A stretch of 64,000 nucleotides of DNA from Paenibacillus mendelii (GCF_024498075.1 NZ_JANHOF010000018.1:1-64000), one strand, 5' to 3'. Shown: positions 8,444-17,331, numbered from the stretch's first letter. A program made the numbers and translations. Notes: generated by a model not told the origin, from the sequence alone.

Positions 8444-9355
8444 GTGGAGATTAATCGTACGGAAGCTCAAAGTGTGAGACCGAATAAATTCCATTTTGAT
8501 AATAAATACGCCAATAACCCACAGATCTATGAATCTATCATTCTGTATCAGATTGGTGATTTATGCTGCGAGAGTAATTATAGTATTAGTGAACATTTGC
8601 AGTACTGCTATGAAATCAGTTATGTGGTTTCAGGCAAAGGAGTCTTCTATACCAATGGCAAAGCCTTCCCGGTGCAGGAGGGAGATGTTTTTCTCAGCCT
8701 GCCGGGAGAGCTCCATGATGGTAAAGCGGATGCTTCGGAGCCTTTTCGTTTTTTTTACGTGGGCTTTAACTTTGATGCCGAGACCGATGAGCAGGGTGAA
8801 ATGACTCATGTCCGTAAAATGTTTGATCAAATCGGCAACTCTCTGACTCCGGACAGTTTGGGCATGGAGGCTCCTTTCATTCATATTTTCAATGAGTTGA
8901 TCAATCTGAAGAGTTATTCGACGCTCATGATCAATACCTATCTGCATCAGATCATCGTGCTGGCTTACCGCAACTTCTATGATAGCTGGGAGAGAGAATA
9001 CGCATCGCTGCAGAAGAACGATGAGACGAAGAGGATCGTATATGAAATCATCAATTACATTGATGTCAACCTGCATAAGATTACGGAGCTCCCCCAGATC
9101 GCTGCAGAGCTGCACTATAGCTATTCACATCTGTCGCGTATCTTTTCCAAGGAAGTGGGGCTCACCATCAAGGATTACTACAACCGGAAGCGCTTTGAGA
9201 AGGCGATCGAGTGGTTGAAGAATGCGGAATTGAATGTTACCCAGATTTCCGAGAAGCTTCAGTACCAATCCATCCACACGTTCAGTAAGGCGTTCCGCAA
9301 GAACTTCGGATTTTCCCCAACCGAATACCAAACACTGTTCTTGAACCGGGAATAA
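8444..9355 (+). CDS. AraC-family transcriptional regulator with cupin sensor domain
   Basis: A 303-residue regulator. An N-terminal AraC-type cupin domain (HLQYCYEISYVVSGKGVFY..., then VQEGDVFLSLPGELHDGKA) would bind a sugar ligand. The C-terminal part holds two helix-turn-helix units (ITELPQIAAELHYSYSHLSRI and NVTQISEKLQYQSIHTFSKA) and ends with the family's FGFSPTEYQ. The GTG at 8444 is chosen because GGAGGA lies 8 bases upstream; an ATG 36 bases earlier is an alternative without a site. It sits between the sugar dehydrogenase and the large hydrolase, so it may activate one or both, but no AraC-type site is visible to prove it. Confidence 0.88.
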   Translation: MEINRTEAQSVRPNKFHFDNKYANNPQIYESIILYQIGDLCCESNYSISEHLQYCYEISYVVSGKGVFYTNGKAFPVQEGDVFLSLPGELHDGKADASEPFRFFYVGFNFDAETDEQGEMTHVRKMFDQIGNSLTPDSLGMEAPFIHIFNELINLKSYSTLMINTYLHQIIVLAYRNFYDSWEREYASLQKNDETKRIVYEIINYIDVNLHKITELPQIAAELHYSYSHLSRIFSKEVGLTIKDYYNRKRFEKAIEWLKNAELNVTQISEKLQYQSIHTFSKAFRKNFGFSPTEYQTLFLNRE

Positions 9356-9429
9356 AATTCAATGAAATCCATGAACAACAGCGATCGTAGGAATCCGCTC
9401 CATGTGCAGCGGGTTGGTTCCAAAGTGAG

Positions 9430-9463
9430 GAGTGATCCATGTAAAGTGGATCACTTCTTTTTT
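9430..9463 (+). terminator. Terminator after the AraC gene
   Basis: AGTGATCCA pairs with TGGATCACT around a 7-base loop, followed by TCTTTTTT. Confidence 0.92.
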
Positions 9464-9539
9464 GCATTCTCAAATCGCAAACCATGTCATATTACGACTT
9501 CAGCAGATGTAAATATTTGATAAAAATATGGTTTACAAT

Positions 9540-9569
9540 TTGGGCTTCTTTGATTATCATAGATATAAG
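9540..9569 (+). promoter_or_regulatory. Candidate promoter of the hydrolase/ROK pair
   Basis: TTGGGC (9540-9545) and TATAAG (9564-9569) are 18 bases apart. The candidate operator begins immediately after the -10 box, where a bound repressor would block transcription. Confidence 0.45.
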
Positions 9570-9586
9570 TTAATCATTAAGTTAAT
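9570..9586 (+). promoter_or_regulatory. Candidate ROK operator, site A
   Basis: TTAATCATTAAGTTAAT shares its first nine bases with the sites at 13410 and 17415 (reverse strand) and eleven of twelve with the one at 17703. It lies at the presumed transcription start before the hydrolase/ROK pair. Binding by the ROK protein encoded at 12108 is inferred. Confidence 0.5.
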
Positions 9587-9636
9587 GGTCGGCTTGATCA
9601 GTTTGGTGCTTAGTATCAGCGGGTGGAGGGTGCGGC

Positions 9637-12108
9637 ATGGCGGACATAGGAATCGGCAGCCCCATGAGTACACAGGCGATAGATCTCACAAGAGCTGTAG
9701 TGCTCAGCGCCTCAGGGGCTGCTGGAGCGGAAGCGAAAGCGATTGAAGTACTGATTGAAGAGGTTGCCAAGCGTTCGGGCGTTATTTACCGGCGCATGCA
9801 TGAGCTTCCGGGAGCAGCAAGCGGCAATGATCCGATCATCGTTGCAGGTTCTCGGGAATCGCTTCTTCCGCTGATGGGTTCGGATGGGAATCTTGTCGAA
9901 GCGGCCAATCTGTCTCCAGAGGGTTATATACTGCGTACCTCCGAGCTCAGGGGACATTCAGCGGTAATGGTCATTGGAGCTGACGCCCGCGGGGTCCTGT
10001 ATGGAATTGGTAAGCTGCTGCGGCAAGTGTCTTTCAGGAGATGTTCGATTCAGTTGAGCGAAGAGCTGAATATCGTGACTTCTCCGCGGTTTGAACTGCG
10101 TGGGCATCAGCTCGGCTACCGCCCGAAAACGAATGCCTATGATGCTTGGACGCTCGAGCAGTACGATCAATACATACGGGAATTAGCCCTGTTCGGAGCG
10201 AACTGTATCGAAATATTACCTCCCCGCACTGACGATGCGAAGTCGGGGCCTCTCATGAAGGCCGATCCGCTAACCATGATGGTTCAGCTGTCGGAGACGA
10301 TCCATTCTTATGGACTCGATACTTGGGTCTGGTATCCGAATATCGGTAATGATTATGTCAATCCGGCTTCGAGGGCCGAGGAGCTGGCGGAGCGGGAGGA
10401 AATTTTCCGTCTCGTACCGCACATCCAAGCGGTATTTATTCCAGGCAGCGATCCCGGGGATATGGAGCCGGATTTACTGTTTGAATGGACAGGACATATT
10501 GCAAGCATCCTAAGCCACTATCATCCGGAGGCGAAAATTTGGTTGTCCCCACAGGTTATGATGCATGAATCGCGGCCTTGGCTGGATTCGTTCTATGCGC
10601 ATGTGGAGCGGGAGCCGGAATGGTTGGGCGGAATCGTATTCGGTCCGCATGTGGATGATCCTCTGCCCGAATTGCGGCGGCGAATACCTGCGAAATATCC
10701 AATCCGCCGGTATGAGGACATCACGCATAATTTCATCTGCCAGTATCCGGTCGCCGACTGGGATGTCGCCTTCGCCTTAACGCTCGGGCGTGAGTGCTAC
10801 AATCCAAGGCCGCTCGCGCAGAAGCAGATCCACAATGTCATTGCATCGCATGCAAACGGCAGCATTTGCTATTCGGAAGGCATTAATGATGACGTCAATA
10901 AATTTATTTGGCTGGATCAGGACTGGAATCCAAGCACATCCGTTATGGAGACGCTGCGCGATTATGCAAGGGTTTTCATTGGCCCTGATTACGCGGATTC
11001 AATCGCATGCGGTCTAATGGCTCAGGAGGAAAACTGGGCCTTGCCGCTCGCGGTTAATGATCAAGTGGAAATTACGCTTCAGCAGTGGAGGCAGATGGAA
11101 CGGCATGCTAATACGCATGTGCTCGGCAATTATCGTTTCCAAATGGGATTGCTTCGCGCCTATTACGACGCCTACACAAAACGGCGCCTGATCTACGAGA
11201 CGGAGCTGGAATACCGTGCTAAGGATGCCCTGCGTATGGCGGATCAGAATGGCAGTCTAGCCGCATTGGAGAAGATGGAGCGTATTCTGGGGCTTGCAAG
11301 AGCTGAACCGGTCGCGCCAGATTATCAGCTTCGCTGTCAGCAGCTGGCTGACGAGCTATTCGCGGGCATCGGGTCGCAGTTGACGGTGAGCCGGCATTAT
11401 GCAAGCCATCCGGAACGGGGAGCTTTCATCGAAGCGATCGACTTTCCGCTCAATGATATCAGGTGGCTGCGGCAGCAAAGTGAGATCATTCGCGAGGAGC
11501 CATCGGAAGCGGAGAGGCTGGTGCTCATCGAGCAGCTGCTCGACCGGACGAATCCCGGACCGGGAGGTTACTACGACAATCTGGGCTCACCGCGCAGCGC
11601 GAGCCGTATTGAATCGGGAACTCTTTGGGAGAATGATCCCGGTTACCTGAGCTCACCGCGAATTGCGCATATGCCGGGCATGATGATGATGATTAGCGAT
11701 AAGCGGCAAAAGGAGCTTGGCGGGGTACCGCTTGCTTGGGAGAATACGGCGAACATCATGCTGGATACGCCGCTTACACTCAGCTATGATCATCTCTCAC
11801 CCGGATGCCGCTATGCCGTGAAGATCACATACATTGGGGAGTCCAGAGGGGACGGATACTGGGTTACATTGACGGCGAATGACGAGCAGATCGTCCATGA
11901 AAACCTGCACATTCCCGCTGCATCGGTGATGACAGTACAGTCGGAAATACCGCCGTATGCGACGGCTAACGGCAAGCTGCAGCTCACGTTTCGGAGGGCA
12001 AAGGGGTTCAAGCGGCTGCACGTAGCGGAAATATGGCTTATTGTTGCAGCGGGGCACGAACCCCTTCAGGCACGCGGCTGCGAAGACAATTATCAATTGC
12101 GTTCATAA
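9637..12108 (+). CDS. Large glycoside hydrolase with alpha-glucuronidase-like N-domain, family unassigned
   Basis: An 823-residue protein without a signal peptide, so probably cytoplasmic. Residues about 12-150 look like the small alpha/beta domain before the barrel in GH67/GH20-type enzymes (PIIVAGSRESLLPL, then VIGADARGVLYGIGKLLRQV). A TIM barrel follows (about 155-470), starting RFELRGHQLGYRPKTNAYD and containing VFIPGSDPGDM, IWLSPQVMMHES, VFGPHVDDPLPE and NGSICYSEGINDD; the acidic residues in these are catalytic candidates. A helical part and a C-terminal beta-sandwich (about 690-815) complete it. The ATG at 9637 follows GGTGGAGGG. Its stop overlaps the start of the ROK gene, so hydrolase and regulator are co-expressed. 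It would act on an imported oligosaccharide. I cannot place it in a CAZy family. Confidence 0.75.
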   Translation: MADIGIGSPMSTQAIDLTRAVVLSASGAAGAEAKAIEVLIEEVAKRSGVIYRRMHELPGAASGNDPIIVAGSRESLLPLMGSDGNLVEAANLSPEGYILRTSELRGHSAVMVIGADARGVLYGIGKLLRQVSFRRCSIQLSEELNIVTSPRFELRGHQLGYRPKTNAYDAWTLEQYDQYIRELALFGANCIEILPPRTDDAKSGPLMKADPLTMMVQLSETIHSYGLDTWVWYPNIGNDYVNPASRAEELAEREEIFRLVPHIQAVFIPGSDPGDMEPDLLFEWTGHIASILSHYHPEAKIWLSPQVMMHESRPWLDSFYAHVEREPEWLGGIVFGPHVDDPLPELRRRIPAKYPIRRYEDITHNFICQYPVADWDVAFALTLGRECYNPRPLAQKQIHNVIASHANGSICYSEGINDDVNKFIWLDQDWNPSTSVMETLRDYARVFIGPDYADSIACGLMAQEENWALPLAVNDQVEITLQQWRQMERHANTHVLGNYRFQMGLLRAYYDAYTKRRLIYETELEYRAKDALRMADQNGSLAALEKMERILGLARAEPVAPDYQLRCQQLADELFAGIGSQLTVSRHYASHPERGAFIEAIDFPLNDIRWLRQQSEIIREEPSEAERLVLIEQLLDRTNPGPGGYYDNLGSPRSASRIESGTLWENDPGYLSSPRIAHMPGMMMMISDKRQKELGGVPLAWENTANIMLDTPLTLSYDHLSPGCRYAVKITYIGESRGDGYWVTLTANDEQIVHENLHIPAASVMTVQSEIPPYATANGKLQLTFRRAKGFKRLHVAEIWLIVAAGHEPLQARGCEDNYQLRS

Positions 12109-13316
12109 TGACAAAGCATAATGGAGTGAAAGTTATCAATACGAATAAACAAGCCTACCTTCAGCAAGTTAAGCAGCAAAACATATCAACTGTGCTGAAC
12201 GTGATTTGGGAGCAGCAGTCGATTTCGCGAGTAGAAATTATTGAGAAGACGGGTCTGACATCAGGGACGATTTCTAATTTGACGAAGGAACTGATTCAGC
12301 TCGGCATTATTCGTGAGTACGAAACGGTGTCCGGCGCGGTTGGACGCAGAAGGATAATGCTCGGCTTCAACCCGGATCCGTACCGGATTATCGGCATCGA
12401 CATTGGACGATCGACTATTGAGGTAGTGCTGACGGATCTTACGGGCAATGTCTTACTCTCGGTAGAGGAGAACACGGCTCATTTGCGAGGACCCGATCAA
12501 ATATTGGCGGTTATTGCTCCACATGTGAATCGAATGAAGGAGAAGGCGGCGGCGAGCGGAGGGCGAGTGCTCGGAATCGGCACCGCTGTACCGGGTCCGA
12601 TGGATTTGGAGAAGGGGATCATTCTGAGTCCGCCTAATTTCCCGGGCTGGGACGGGTATCCGCTTCGGGAAGAATTAACGGAACGCTTCTCGCTTCCAAC
12701 GCATATAGAAGACGATTCCTGTACCTGTGCGCTCGCGGAAAGATGGTACGGGGTCGGGAGGAACAGCAGGGATCTCGTATTCATCACGATGGGGATGGGA
12801 ATCGGCGGAGGGGTTGTGACGAATGGCGAGCTCGTACGGGGAACGAATGGCCTCTACGCACAGGTGGGTCATATGTCCATCGTTCCACGCGGCGAAACTT
12901 GCGTTTGCGGAAACTACGGCTGCTGGGAAACGGTAGGAACCATTCAAGCGATTCTTAAGCGTTCAGGCGGAGCGAGGACGATGGACGAGTTGAAGCGGCT
13001 CGTTCGCGAAGGGAATCCTGAGGCAACCCGATGCATGGAGGATACGCTGGCTTATTTGGAAATGGCGATTATCAATGTGTTCGCTATGTACGATCCGGAG
13101 CAAGTCGTGCTCGGCGGGCGGTTGTATCCCTATCTGTCCGATTATATCGTGGAATTAAGGCAGCGGGTAAGACAGCGGACCTTCTCATTCGTCAAGGATC
13201 GGGTTCAGATCACGTCTGCTACATTCGGAACGTCTCAGAGCGTAATCGGGGCTGCCGCCGTTGTGTTCGGAAAGCTGCTGGCCGCGCCTCTTGATACACT
13301 CTTCGATGAACGATGA
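12108..13316 (+). CDS. ROK-family transcriptional regulator (NagC/XylR type)
   Basis: A 402-residue repressor. A winged helix-turn-helix lies at residues about 35-72 (SISRVEIIEKTGLTSGTISN). It is followed by the ROK sugar-kinase-like fold: DIGRST (98-103) in the phosphate-1 position, GIGTAVPGPMD, GMGIGGGVV, and the zinc-binding motif C-x-C-G-x2-G-C at residues 265-272. HTH plus ROK marks a sugar-responsive regulator, not a kinase. The ATG at 12108 shares its A with the TAA stop of the hydrolase gene, indicating translational coupling; a GTG at 12126 is the alternative start. Four related AT-rich inverted sequences upstream of nearby operons are its likely operators. Confidence 0.88.
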   Translation: MTKHNGVKVINTNKQAYLQQVKQQNISTVLNVIWEQQSISRVEIIEKTGLTSGTISNLTKELIQLGIIREYETVSGAVGRRRIMLGFNPDPYRIIGIDIGRSTIEVVLTDLTGNVLLSVEENTAHLRGPDQILAVIAPHVNRMKEKAAASGGRVLGIGTAVPGPMDLEKGIILSPPNFPGWDGYPLREELTERFSLPTHIEDDSCTCALAERWYGVGRNSRDLVFITMGMGIGGGVVTNGELVRGTNGLYAQVGHMSIVPRGETCVCGNYGCWETVGTIQAILKRSGGARTMDELKRLVREGNPEATRCMEDTLAYLEMAIINVFAMYDPEQVVLGGRLYPYLSDYIVELRQRVRQRTFSFVKDRVQITSATFGTSQSVIGAAAVVFGKLLAAPLDTLFDER

Positions 13317-13332
13317 TCCTTGTGCTATGACT

Positions 13333-13370
13333 CCGGTTGACGTTAAGGCGACTAAGCCAGCGTCAACTGG
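13333..13370 (+). other. Inverted repeat after the ROK gene
   Basis: CCGGTTGACG and CGTCAACTGG form a 10-bp stem with one mismatch around an 18-base loop, shortly past the ROK stop. There is no U-run, so it may stabilise the 3' end of the mRNA instead of terminating it. Confidence 0.4.
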
Positions 13371-13409
13371 CAGCCAACGGCAGGGATAGGGTTATGCCGC
13401 GCAATTAAC

Positions 13410-13429
13410 TTAATCATTGGTTAAATAAA
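13410..13429 (+). promoter_or_regulatory. Candidate ROK operator, site B
   Basis: TTAATCATTGGTTAAATAAA differs at one of twenty positions from the reverse complement of site C (17415-17434). It ends about 15 bases before a possible -10 box TATACT (13444-13449), so it overlaps the -35 region of the dehydrogenase operon promoter. Confidence 0.6.
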
Positions 13430-13471
13430 TTCAACGTCCAGCATATACTGAGTTGTGCCCGTTGAAGACTG

Positions 13472-13494
13472 GAAGTCTCTTCCTAAGAGACTTC
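13472..13494 (+). other. Leader hairpin before the dehydrogenase operon
   Basis: GAAGTCTCT and AGAGACTTC form a perfect 9-bp stem with a 5-base loop in the presumed 5' untranslated region, 47 bases before the ATG at 13542. No T-run follows. It could be an RNA stability or protein-binding element. Confidence 0.45.
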
Positions 13495-13541
13495 TAAGAT
13501 AGAACAGGATTACATAATGAAATGATGTGGGAGGAATAGAA

Positions 13542-14591
13542 ATGAAAGCGGTTGTCAACTATCAATCCGGAGCTGGAAGCGTTGAGGTTCGTGACGTTCC
13601 GGTTCCGTCCGAGCTGGGGCCCAAGGACGTCTTAATTCAAGTGAGAGCTGCAGGCATTTGCGGCAGCGATCTGCATATGTACCACGACATTCAAGGGTTT
13701 CCGGTCAAACGGCCGGTGACGCTGGGCCATGAATATGCCGGAGTCGTAGCCGATGTCGGTTCGGAGGTGACTCTCTTCAAGAAAGGGGATCGCGTCGTAA
13801 GCGAGACCCCTGCCTATATATGCGAAACCTGCATTTACTGCCGGTCCGGTCAGTATAATCTATGCCCGGATCGAAGAGGCTTCGGTGTTCTCGAAGATGG
13901 CGCCATGGCAGAATACGTGAAAACCCGTGAAGCCATCGTTCATAAAGTGCCGGATAATGTTTCCTTCGAGAAAGCGGCCATGACCGAACCGACTTGCGTA
14001 GCATACAATGCGGTTGCCCATCATTCCCGCATTCGTCCAGGCGATTACGTTGTCGTATTCGGACCGGGCCCCATCGGATTGATGTGTGTGCAGATGGCTA
14101 AATTATTTTCCCCTGGAAAATTAACGATCGTCGGAACCAGCAAGGACAAGAACCGGCTTGAGATCGCCAAGCAATTCGGTGCGGATACGGTCATCATTGG
14201 CGATGAACAGGATGTGGTTCAAGAGATACTTTCTCATGGAGATGGATTCGGTCCTGATCTGGTGCTCGACGCGGTAGGCATATCCATTACACTGAAGCAG
14301 AGCATCGACGTCGTTCGCCCGGCCGGCCAAATTACCAAGATCGGATGGGGACCGGCTCCGGTTGGATTCACGCTCGATCCGTTGATTCAAAAGGCGGCCC
14401 GTCTGCAAGGATCCTTCAGCCATAATTATCCGATGTGGGAGAAAGTGCTGCTCATGATGGGTAAAGGCGAGATCGATCCGCTGCCGATGACGAAGTCCTA
14501 TGATATCGATCAATGGAAAGCAGCCTTCGATGAAATGGATTCTCTGGCCATTGCCAAGTCGATTATTCTGCCCCATTCACCAAAAAATTGA
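13542..14591 (+). CDS. Zinc-dependent medium-chain alcohol (polyol) dehydrogenase
   Basis: A 349-residue cytoplasmic enzyme of the MDR superfamily. Catalytic-zinc residues are in place (Cys40, His63, Glu64, Glu149), as are four cysteines for the structural zinc (94, 97, 100, 108). The NAD-binding fold has VVVFGPGPIGLM (about 172-183). The closest types are sorbitol, threonine and galactitol dehydrogenases, so oxidation of a secondary hydroxyl on a polyol or sugar acid is likely. The ATG at 13542 follows GGGAGG with an 8-base spacer. It is the first gene of a four-gene operon; the decarboxylase/aldolase-like gene begins 17 bases after its stop, and the candidate operator at 13410 would control it. 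Confidence 0.88.
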   Translation: MKAVVNYQSGAGSVEVRDVPVPSELGPKDVLIQVRAAGICGSDLHMYHDIQGFPVKRPVTLGHEYAGVVADVGSEVTLFKKGDRVVSETPAYICETCIYCRSGQYNLCPDRRGFGVLEDGAMAEYVKTREAIVHKVPDNVSFEKAAMTEPTCVAYNAVAHHSRIRPGDYVVVFGPGPIGLMCVQMAKLFSPGKLTIVGTSKDKNRLEIAKQFGADTVIIGDEQDVVQEILSHGDGFGPDLVLDAVGISITLKQSIDVVRPAGQITKIGWGPAPVGFTLDPLIQKAARLQGSFSHNYPMWEKVLLMMGKGEIDPLPMTKSYDIDQWKAAFDEMDSLAIAKSIILPHSPKN

Positions 14592-14608
14592 GCGCGGGAG
14601 TGATAGAT

Positions 14609-15283
14609 ATGAAACCGATTGTACAAATTTCATTGGATTTAACCAATATCAAGGAAGCGCTCGAAATGGCTGAAATCGCCGTAGAGGCAGGAATCGATTG
14701 GATCGAAGCGGGAACTCCCCTGCTGCTTGGCGAAGGACTTCATGCCGTTGCGGCATTGCGTGAAGCATTTCCGAGCCATCCTATCGTTGCGGACTTGAAA
14801 ACAATGGACGGCGGCTATCTGGAAGCGGAAATGATGGCGAAGGCTGGCGCGACCCATGTCGTTGTCATGGGCGTGGCACACCAGGCCACCATTCGAGCCG
14901 TAGTGAAAGCAGCAAGGGATTATAATATCAAGGTAATGGGAGATATTATGGCTTCCGCAGATCCCGTTGCATGCGCCAAAATGCTCGAAGCCAACGGGGT
15001 CGATTATATTATTGTTCATACCGGATTCGACGAAAGAGGTGAAGATCCGCAGCGGACTCCTTTCGACCATCTGCATGAGGTTGTCCAAGCGGTCTCCATT
15101 CCCGTCCAGGCTGTAGGAGGTTTGTCGGTCGCGCAGGCAGCAGAAATGCCTAAACACGGCGCCCCGCTGGTCGTTGTCGGAGCACCGCTCGTTATTGATC
15201 AGAAGGAGTTTCGCCCAAGCACGGACAAATCCGAACTAAAAGCCGTCCTGCAGGATCTAGTAGCACAAGTAAAGAGTGCCTAG
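14609..15283 (+). CDS. Hexulose-phosphate synthase / OMP-decarboxylase-fold enzyme
   Basis: A 224-residue TIM-barrel protein of the HUMPS group, which includes 3-hexulose-6-phosphate synthase (HPS) and 3-keto-L-gulonate-6-phosphate decarboxylase (UlaD). The metal and catalytic motif D-x-K-x2-D is present at 62-67 (ADLKTMDGG). The text VDYIIVHTGFDERG and VQAVGGLS is nearer to HPS than to UlaD. HPS condenses formaldehyde with ribulose 5-phosphate or does the reverse. No 6-phospho-3-hexuloisomerase partner lies nearby, and dehydrogenases flank it on both sides, so it is more likely a catabolic aldolase or decarboxylase acting on an oxidised sugar phosphate. The ATG at 14609 has a GGGAG site; the upstream ATG-like start is discarded. 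Confidence 0.82.
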   Translation: MKPIVQISLDLTNIKEALEMAEIAVEAGIDWIEAGTPLLLGEGLHAVAALREAFPSHPIVADLKTMDGGYLEAEMMAKAGATHVVVMGVAHQATIRAVVKAARDYNIKVMGDIMASADPVACAKMLEANGVDYIIVHTGFDERGEDPQRTPFDHLHEVVQAVSIPVQAVGGLSVAQAAEMPKHGAPLVVVGAPLVIDQKEFRPSTDKSELKAVLQDLVAQVKSA

Positions 15284-15299
15284 GAAGAGGGGTTAGCGC

Positions 15300-16223
15300 A
15301 TGAATACGAACAAAGGTGCCAGAATAGCCGTATTTCCGAAAGGATATATCGAAGAATTATCAGATGGAAGAATGGCATTGGAAGAGTGGATTGAAATGGC
15401 CGGAACGTTGGGTGCGGATGGATTGGAGCTATATCCATTGTTTCTGAAGCAGCTGGACGAAGCCTATTTGCAAAGCGTGAAGGAAGCGGCGCATAAACAA
15501 GGTTTGGAAATCCCCATGATGTGTGCTTCGCCGGATTTCACTCATCCGGATGCTGCTTTCCGGGCACAGGAAATTGTGAAAATGAAGCAAATGATTGACG
15601 TGATGGCTTATTTGGGACCGGAACCATTCCGAAGCTGCCGGGTACTATCCGGGCAGAAACGGCCGGAAGTATCCATAGAAGACGGGATACGCTGGACGGT
15701 GGAGTGCATCGAGACGCTGCTTCCATATGCCGAGGAGAAACAGGTCCATCTGGTCATGGAGAATCACTATAAGGACGGATTCTGGATTCATCCCGAGTTT
15801 GCCCAGCAATCCAACATCTATTTGGCTATCATACGGCAAATATCCTCCCCTTGGTTCGGTGTGAATTATGACCCTTCTAACGCGATCTTCGCAGGGGAAA
15901 ATCCATTAGAGCTATTAAGTGAAGTCAAGGATAGAGTGATTACAATGCATGCCAGTGACCGTTATTTGAAGGATGGCTATTCCTTGGAGGACTTGAAGAA
16001 TTATTCCTTGCAGGGGTACTCCGAAGCGCTGGCACACGGTGTAATCGGCAGGGGCATGAATGATTACGATACGATCTTCGCGGAGCTTGCGAGCGTTCAT
16101 TTTCGGGGATGGATTTCGATCGAGGATGGCGTAAACGGCCTTGGGGATTTGCGCGAATCTGTTATTTTCTTAAGGGGAAAAGTAACGGAATATTTGGAAG
16201 ACTCCCTCGAATCGACCAAGTAA
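15300..16223 (+). CDS. Xylose-isomerase-like TIM-barrel sugar isomerase/epimerase
   Basis: A 307-residue cytoplasmic protein of the AP-endonuclease-2/xylose-isomerase-like fold. Likely metal ligands are visible at the ends of barrel strands: VMENHYKDG (Glu), VNYDPSNAIFAG (Asp), TMHASDR (His) and ISIEDGVNG (Glu). Relatives include sugar-phosphate 3-epimerases such as UlaE, and hydroxypyruvate or inosose isomerases. The ATG at 15300 follows GAAGAGGGG. It starts 16 bases after the HPS-like gene and ends 24 bases before the second dehydrogenase, so it is part of the same operon. A role in isomerising the product of the dehydrogenase step is inferred. Confidence 0.82.
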   Translation: MNTNKGARIAVFPKGYIEELSDGRMALEEWIEMAGTLGADGLELYPLFLKQLDEAYLQSVKEAAHKQGLEIPMMCASPDFTHPDAAFRAQEIVKMKQMIDVMAYLGPEPFRSCRVLSGQKRPEVSIEDGIRWTVECIETLLPYAEEKQVHLVMENHYKDGFWIHPEFAQQSNIYLAIIRQISSPWFGVNYDPSNAIFAGENPLELLSEVKDRVITMHASDRYLKDGYSLEDLKNYSLQGYSEALAHGVIGRGMNDYDTIFAELASVHFRGWISIEDGVNGLGDLRESVIFLRGKVTEYLEDSLESTK

Positions 16224-16247
16224 CGGTAATAGAAAAGGAGAATGACC

Positions 16248-17279
16248 TTGAAGGCATTTATGATCCATGAGCCCCATAATTACTCCGTTGTCGATATTCC
16301 CGTTGCCGAGCCAGAGGAGGGGCAGGTGCTTGTCCGCTCCATGTATGCCGGCATATGTGGGACGGATCTAGAACTGGTTAAAGGAATGGTACGCGCAGAT
16401 GCGGTGAGCTATCCATGTATCCCCGGACATGAGTGGAGCGGTATCGTCGAGAAAGTCGGTCCTGGCGTAACGGGTCTCAAGCAAGGGGACAGAGTGGTTT
16501 CCGAAGGCGTCCAGCACTGCGGGCATTGCAGGTTCTGCAGACAGGGAGAAACCAACCTATGCGAGCACATGAAGGAGCTAGGCTTCACCATGCCAGGCGG
16601 ATTATCCGAGTACGTGGTTGTCAATGCGAAAATGATTCACCGCTTGCCGGATAATTTCCCGCTGGATATGGCCGCATTAATTGAGCCGACTGCCGTAGTT
16701 ACCCGGGGGGTATGGCGTGCGAAGCCGAAACCGGGCGAGACGATTGCGGTGATCGGTCCGGGAACCGTCGGTCTTCTAGCGATCATGATTTCCAAGCTGT
16801 TCTCTCCTCGTAAAATGATTCTGATCGGAGTCACTGAGGAGTCGTTATCGCTTGGCCTAAGTCTTGGAGCTACGGACATCGTCAATGTGACCAAGGAGGA
16901 AGCTGCCGGCAGAGTCGCTGAACTGACGGATGGATTCGGAGCAGATATCGTGATCGAGTGCGCTGGGAAGAGCAGTGCCGTTGATATGGCATTCTCCATC
17001 GTTCGCAGAGGCGGTAAAGTCGTCTTATTGGGGGCGGCCGGCAAGGATGCAACCATGGAGCTATACAGTGATATCTTCCATGTGAAGGACCTTGAAATTC
17101 ACGGTATTCTATCTTACACCAAAGAGACTTGGCAGGATGCCGTCAATCTCGTTACCAACCGCTTGATTCCGGTAGAGAAATTGATTCGTTATCGATTTTC
17201 TCTGGATGAGGTTGATCAGGCGCTGGATGTGCTGGATTCCGGCAAAGGCGTAGGGAAATCGCTGATTGAGCTTCCCTAG
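16248..17279 (+). CDS. Second zinc-dependent medium-chain dehydrogenase
   Basis: A 343-residue MDR-family enzyme, a distant paralogue of the one at 13542. Catalytic-zinc residues Cys37, His61, Glu62 and Glu146 and structural-zinc cysteines 91, 94, 97 and 105 are present; the NAD site reads IAVIGPGTVGLLA. The TTG at 16248 is chosen over the ATG at 16242: AAAAGGAG is 7 bases before the TTG and only one before the ATG, and the family starts MKA. It is the last gene of the operon. Two dehydrogenases in one operon suggest two oxidoreduction steps, for example oxidation at one carbon and reduction at another during epimerisation. Confidence 0.86.
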   Translation: MKAFMIHEPHNYSVVDIPVAEPEEGQVLVRSMYAGICGTDLELVKGMVRADAVSYPCIPGHEWSGIVEKVGPGVTGLKQGDRVVSEGVQHCGHCRFCRQGETNLCEHMKELGFTMPGGLSEYVVVNAKMIHRLPDNFPLDMAALIEPTAVVTRGVWRAKPKPGETIAVIGPGTVGLLAIMISKLFSPRKMILIGVTEESLSLGLSLGATDIVNVTKEEAAGRVAELTDGFGADIVIECAGKSSAVDMAFSIVRRGGKVVLLGAAGKDATMELYSDIFHVKDLEIHGILSYTKETWQDAVNLVTNRLIPVEKLIRYRFSLDEVDQALDVLDSGKGVGKSLIELP

Positions 17280-17331
17280 CAAGAAGGAGAGAGCAAGGCT
17301 GAGAAACTTGCAAGTGCTGGCTTGAAGCTGC

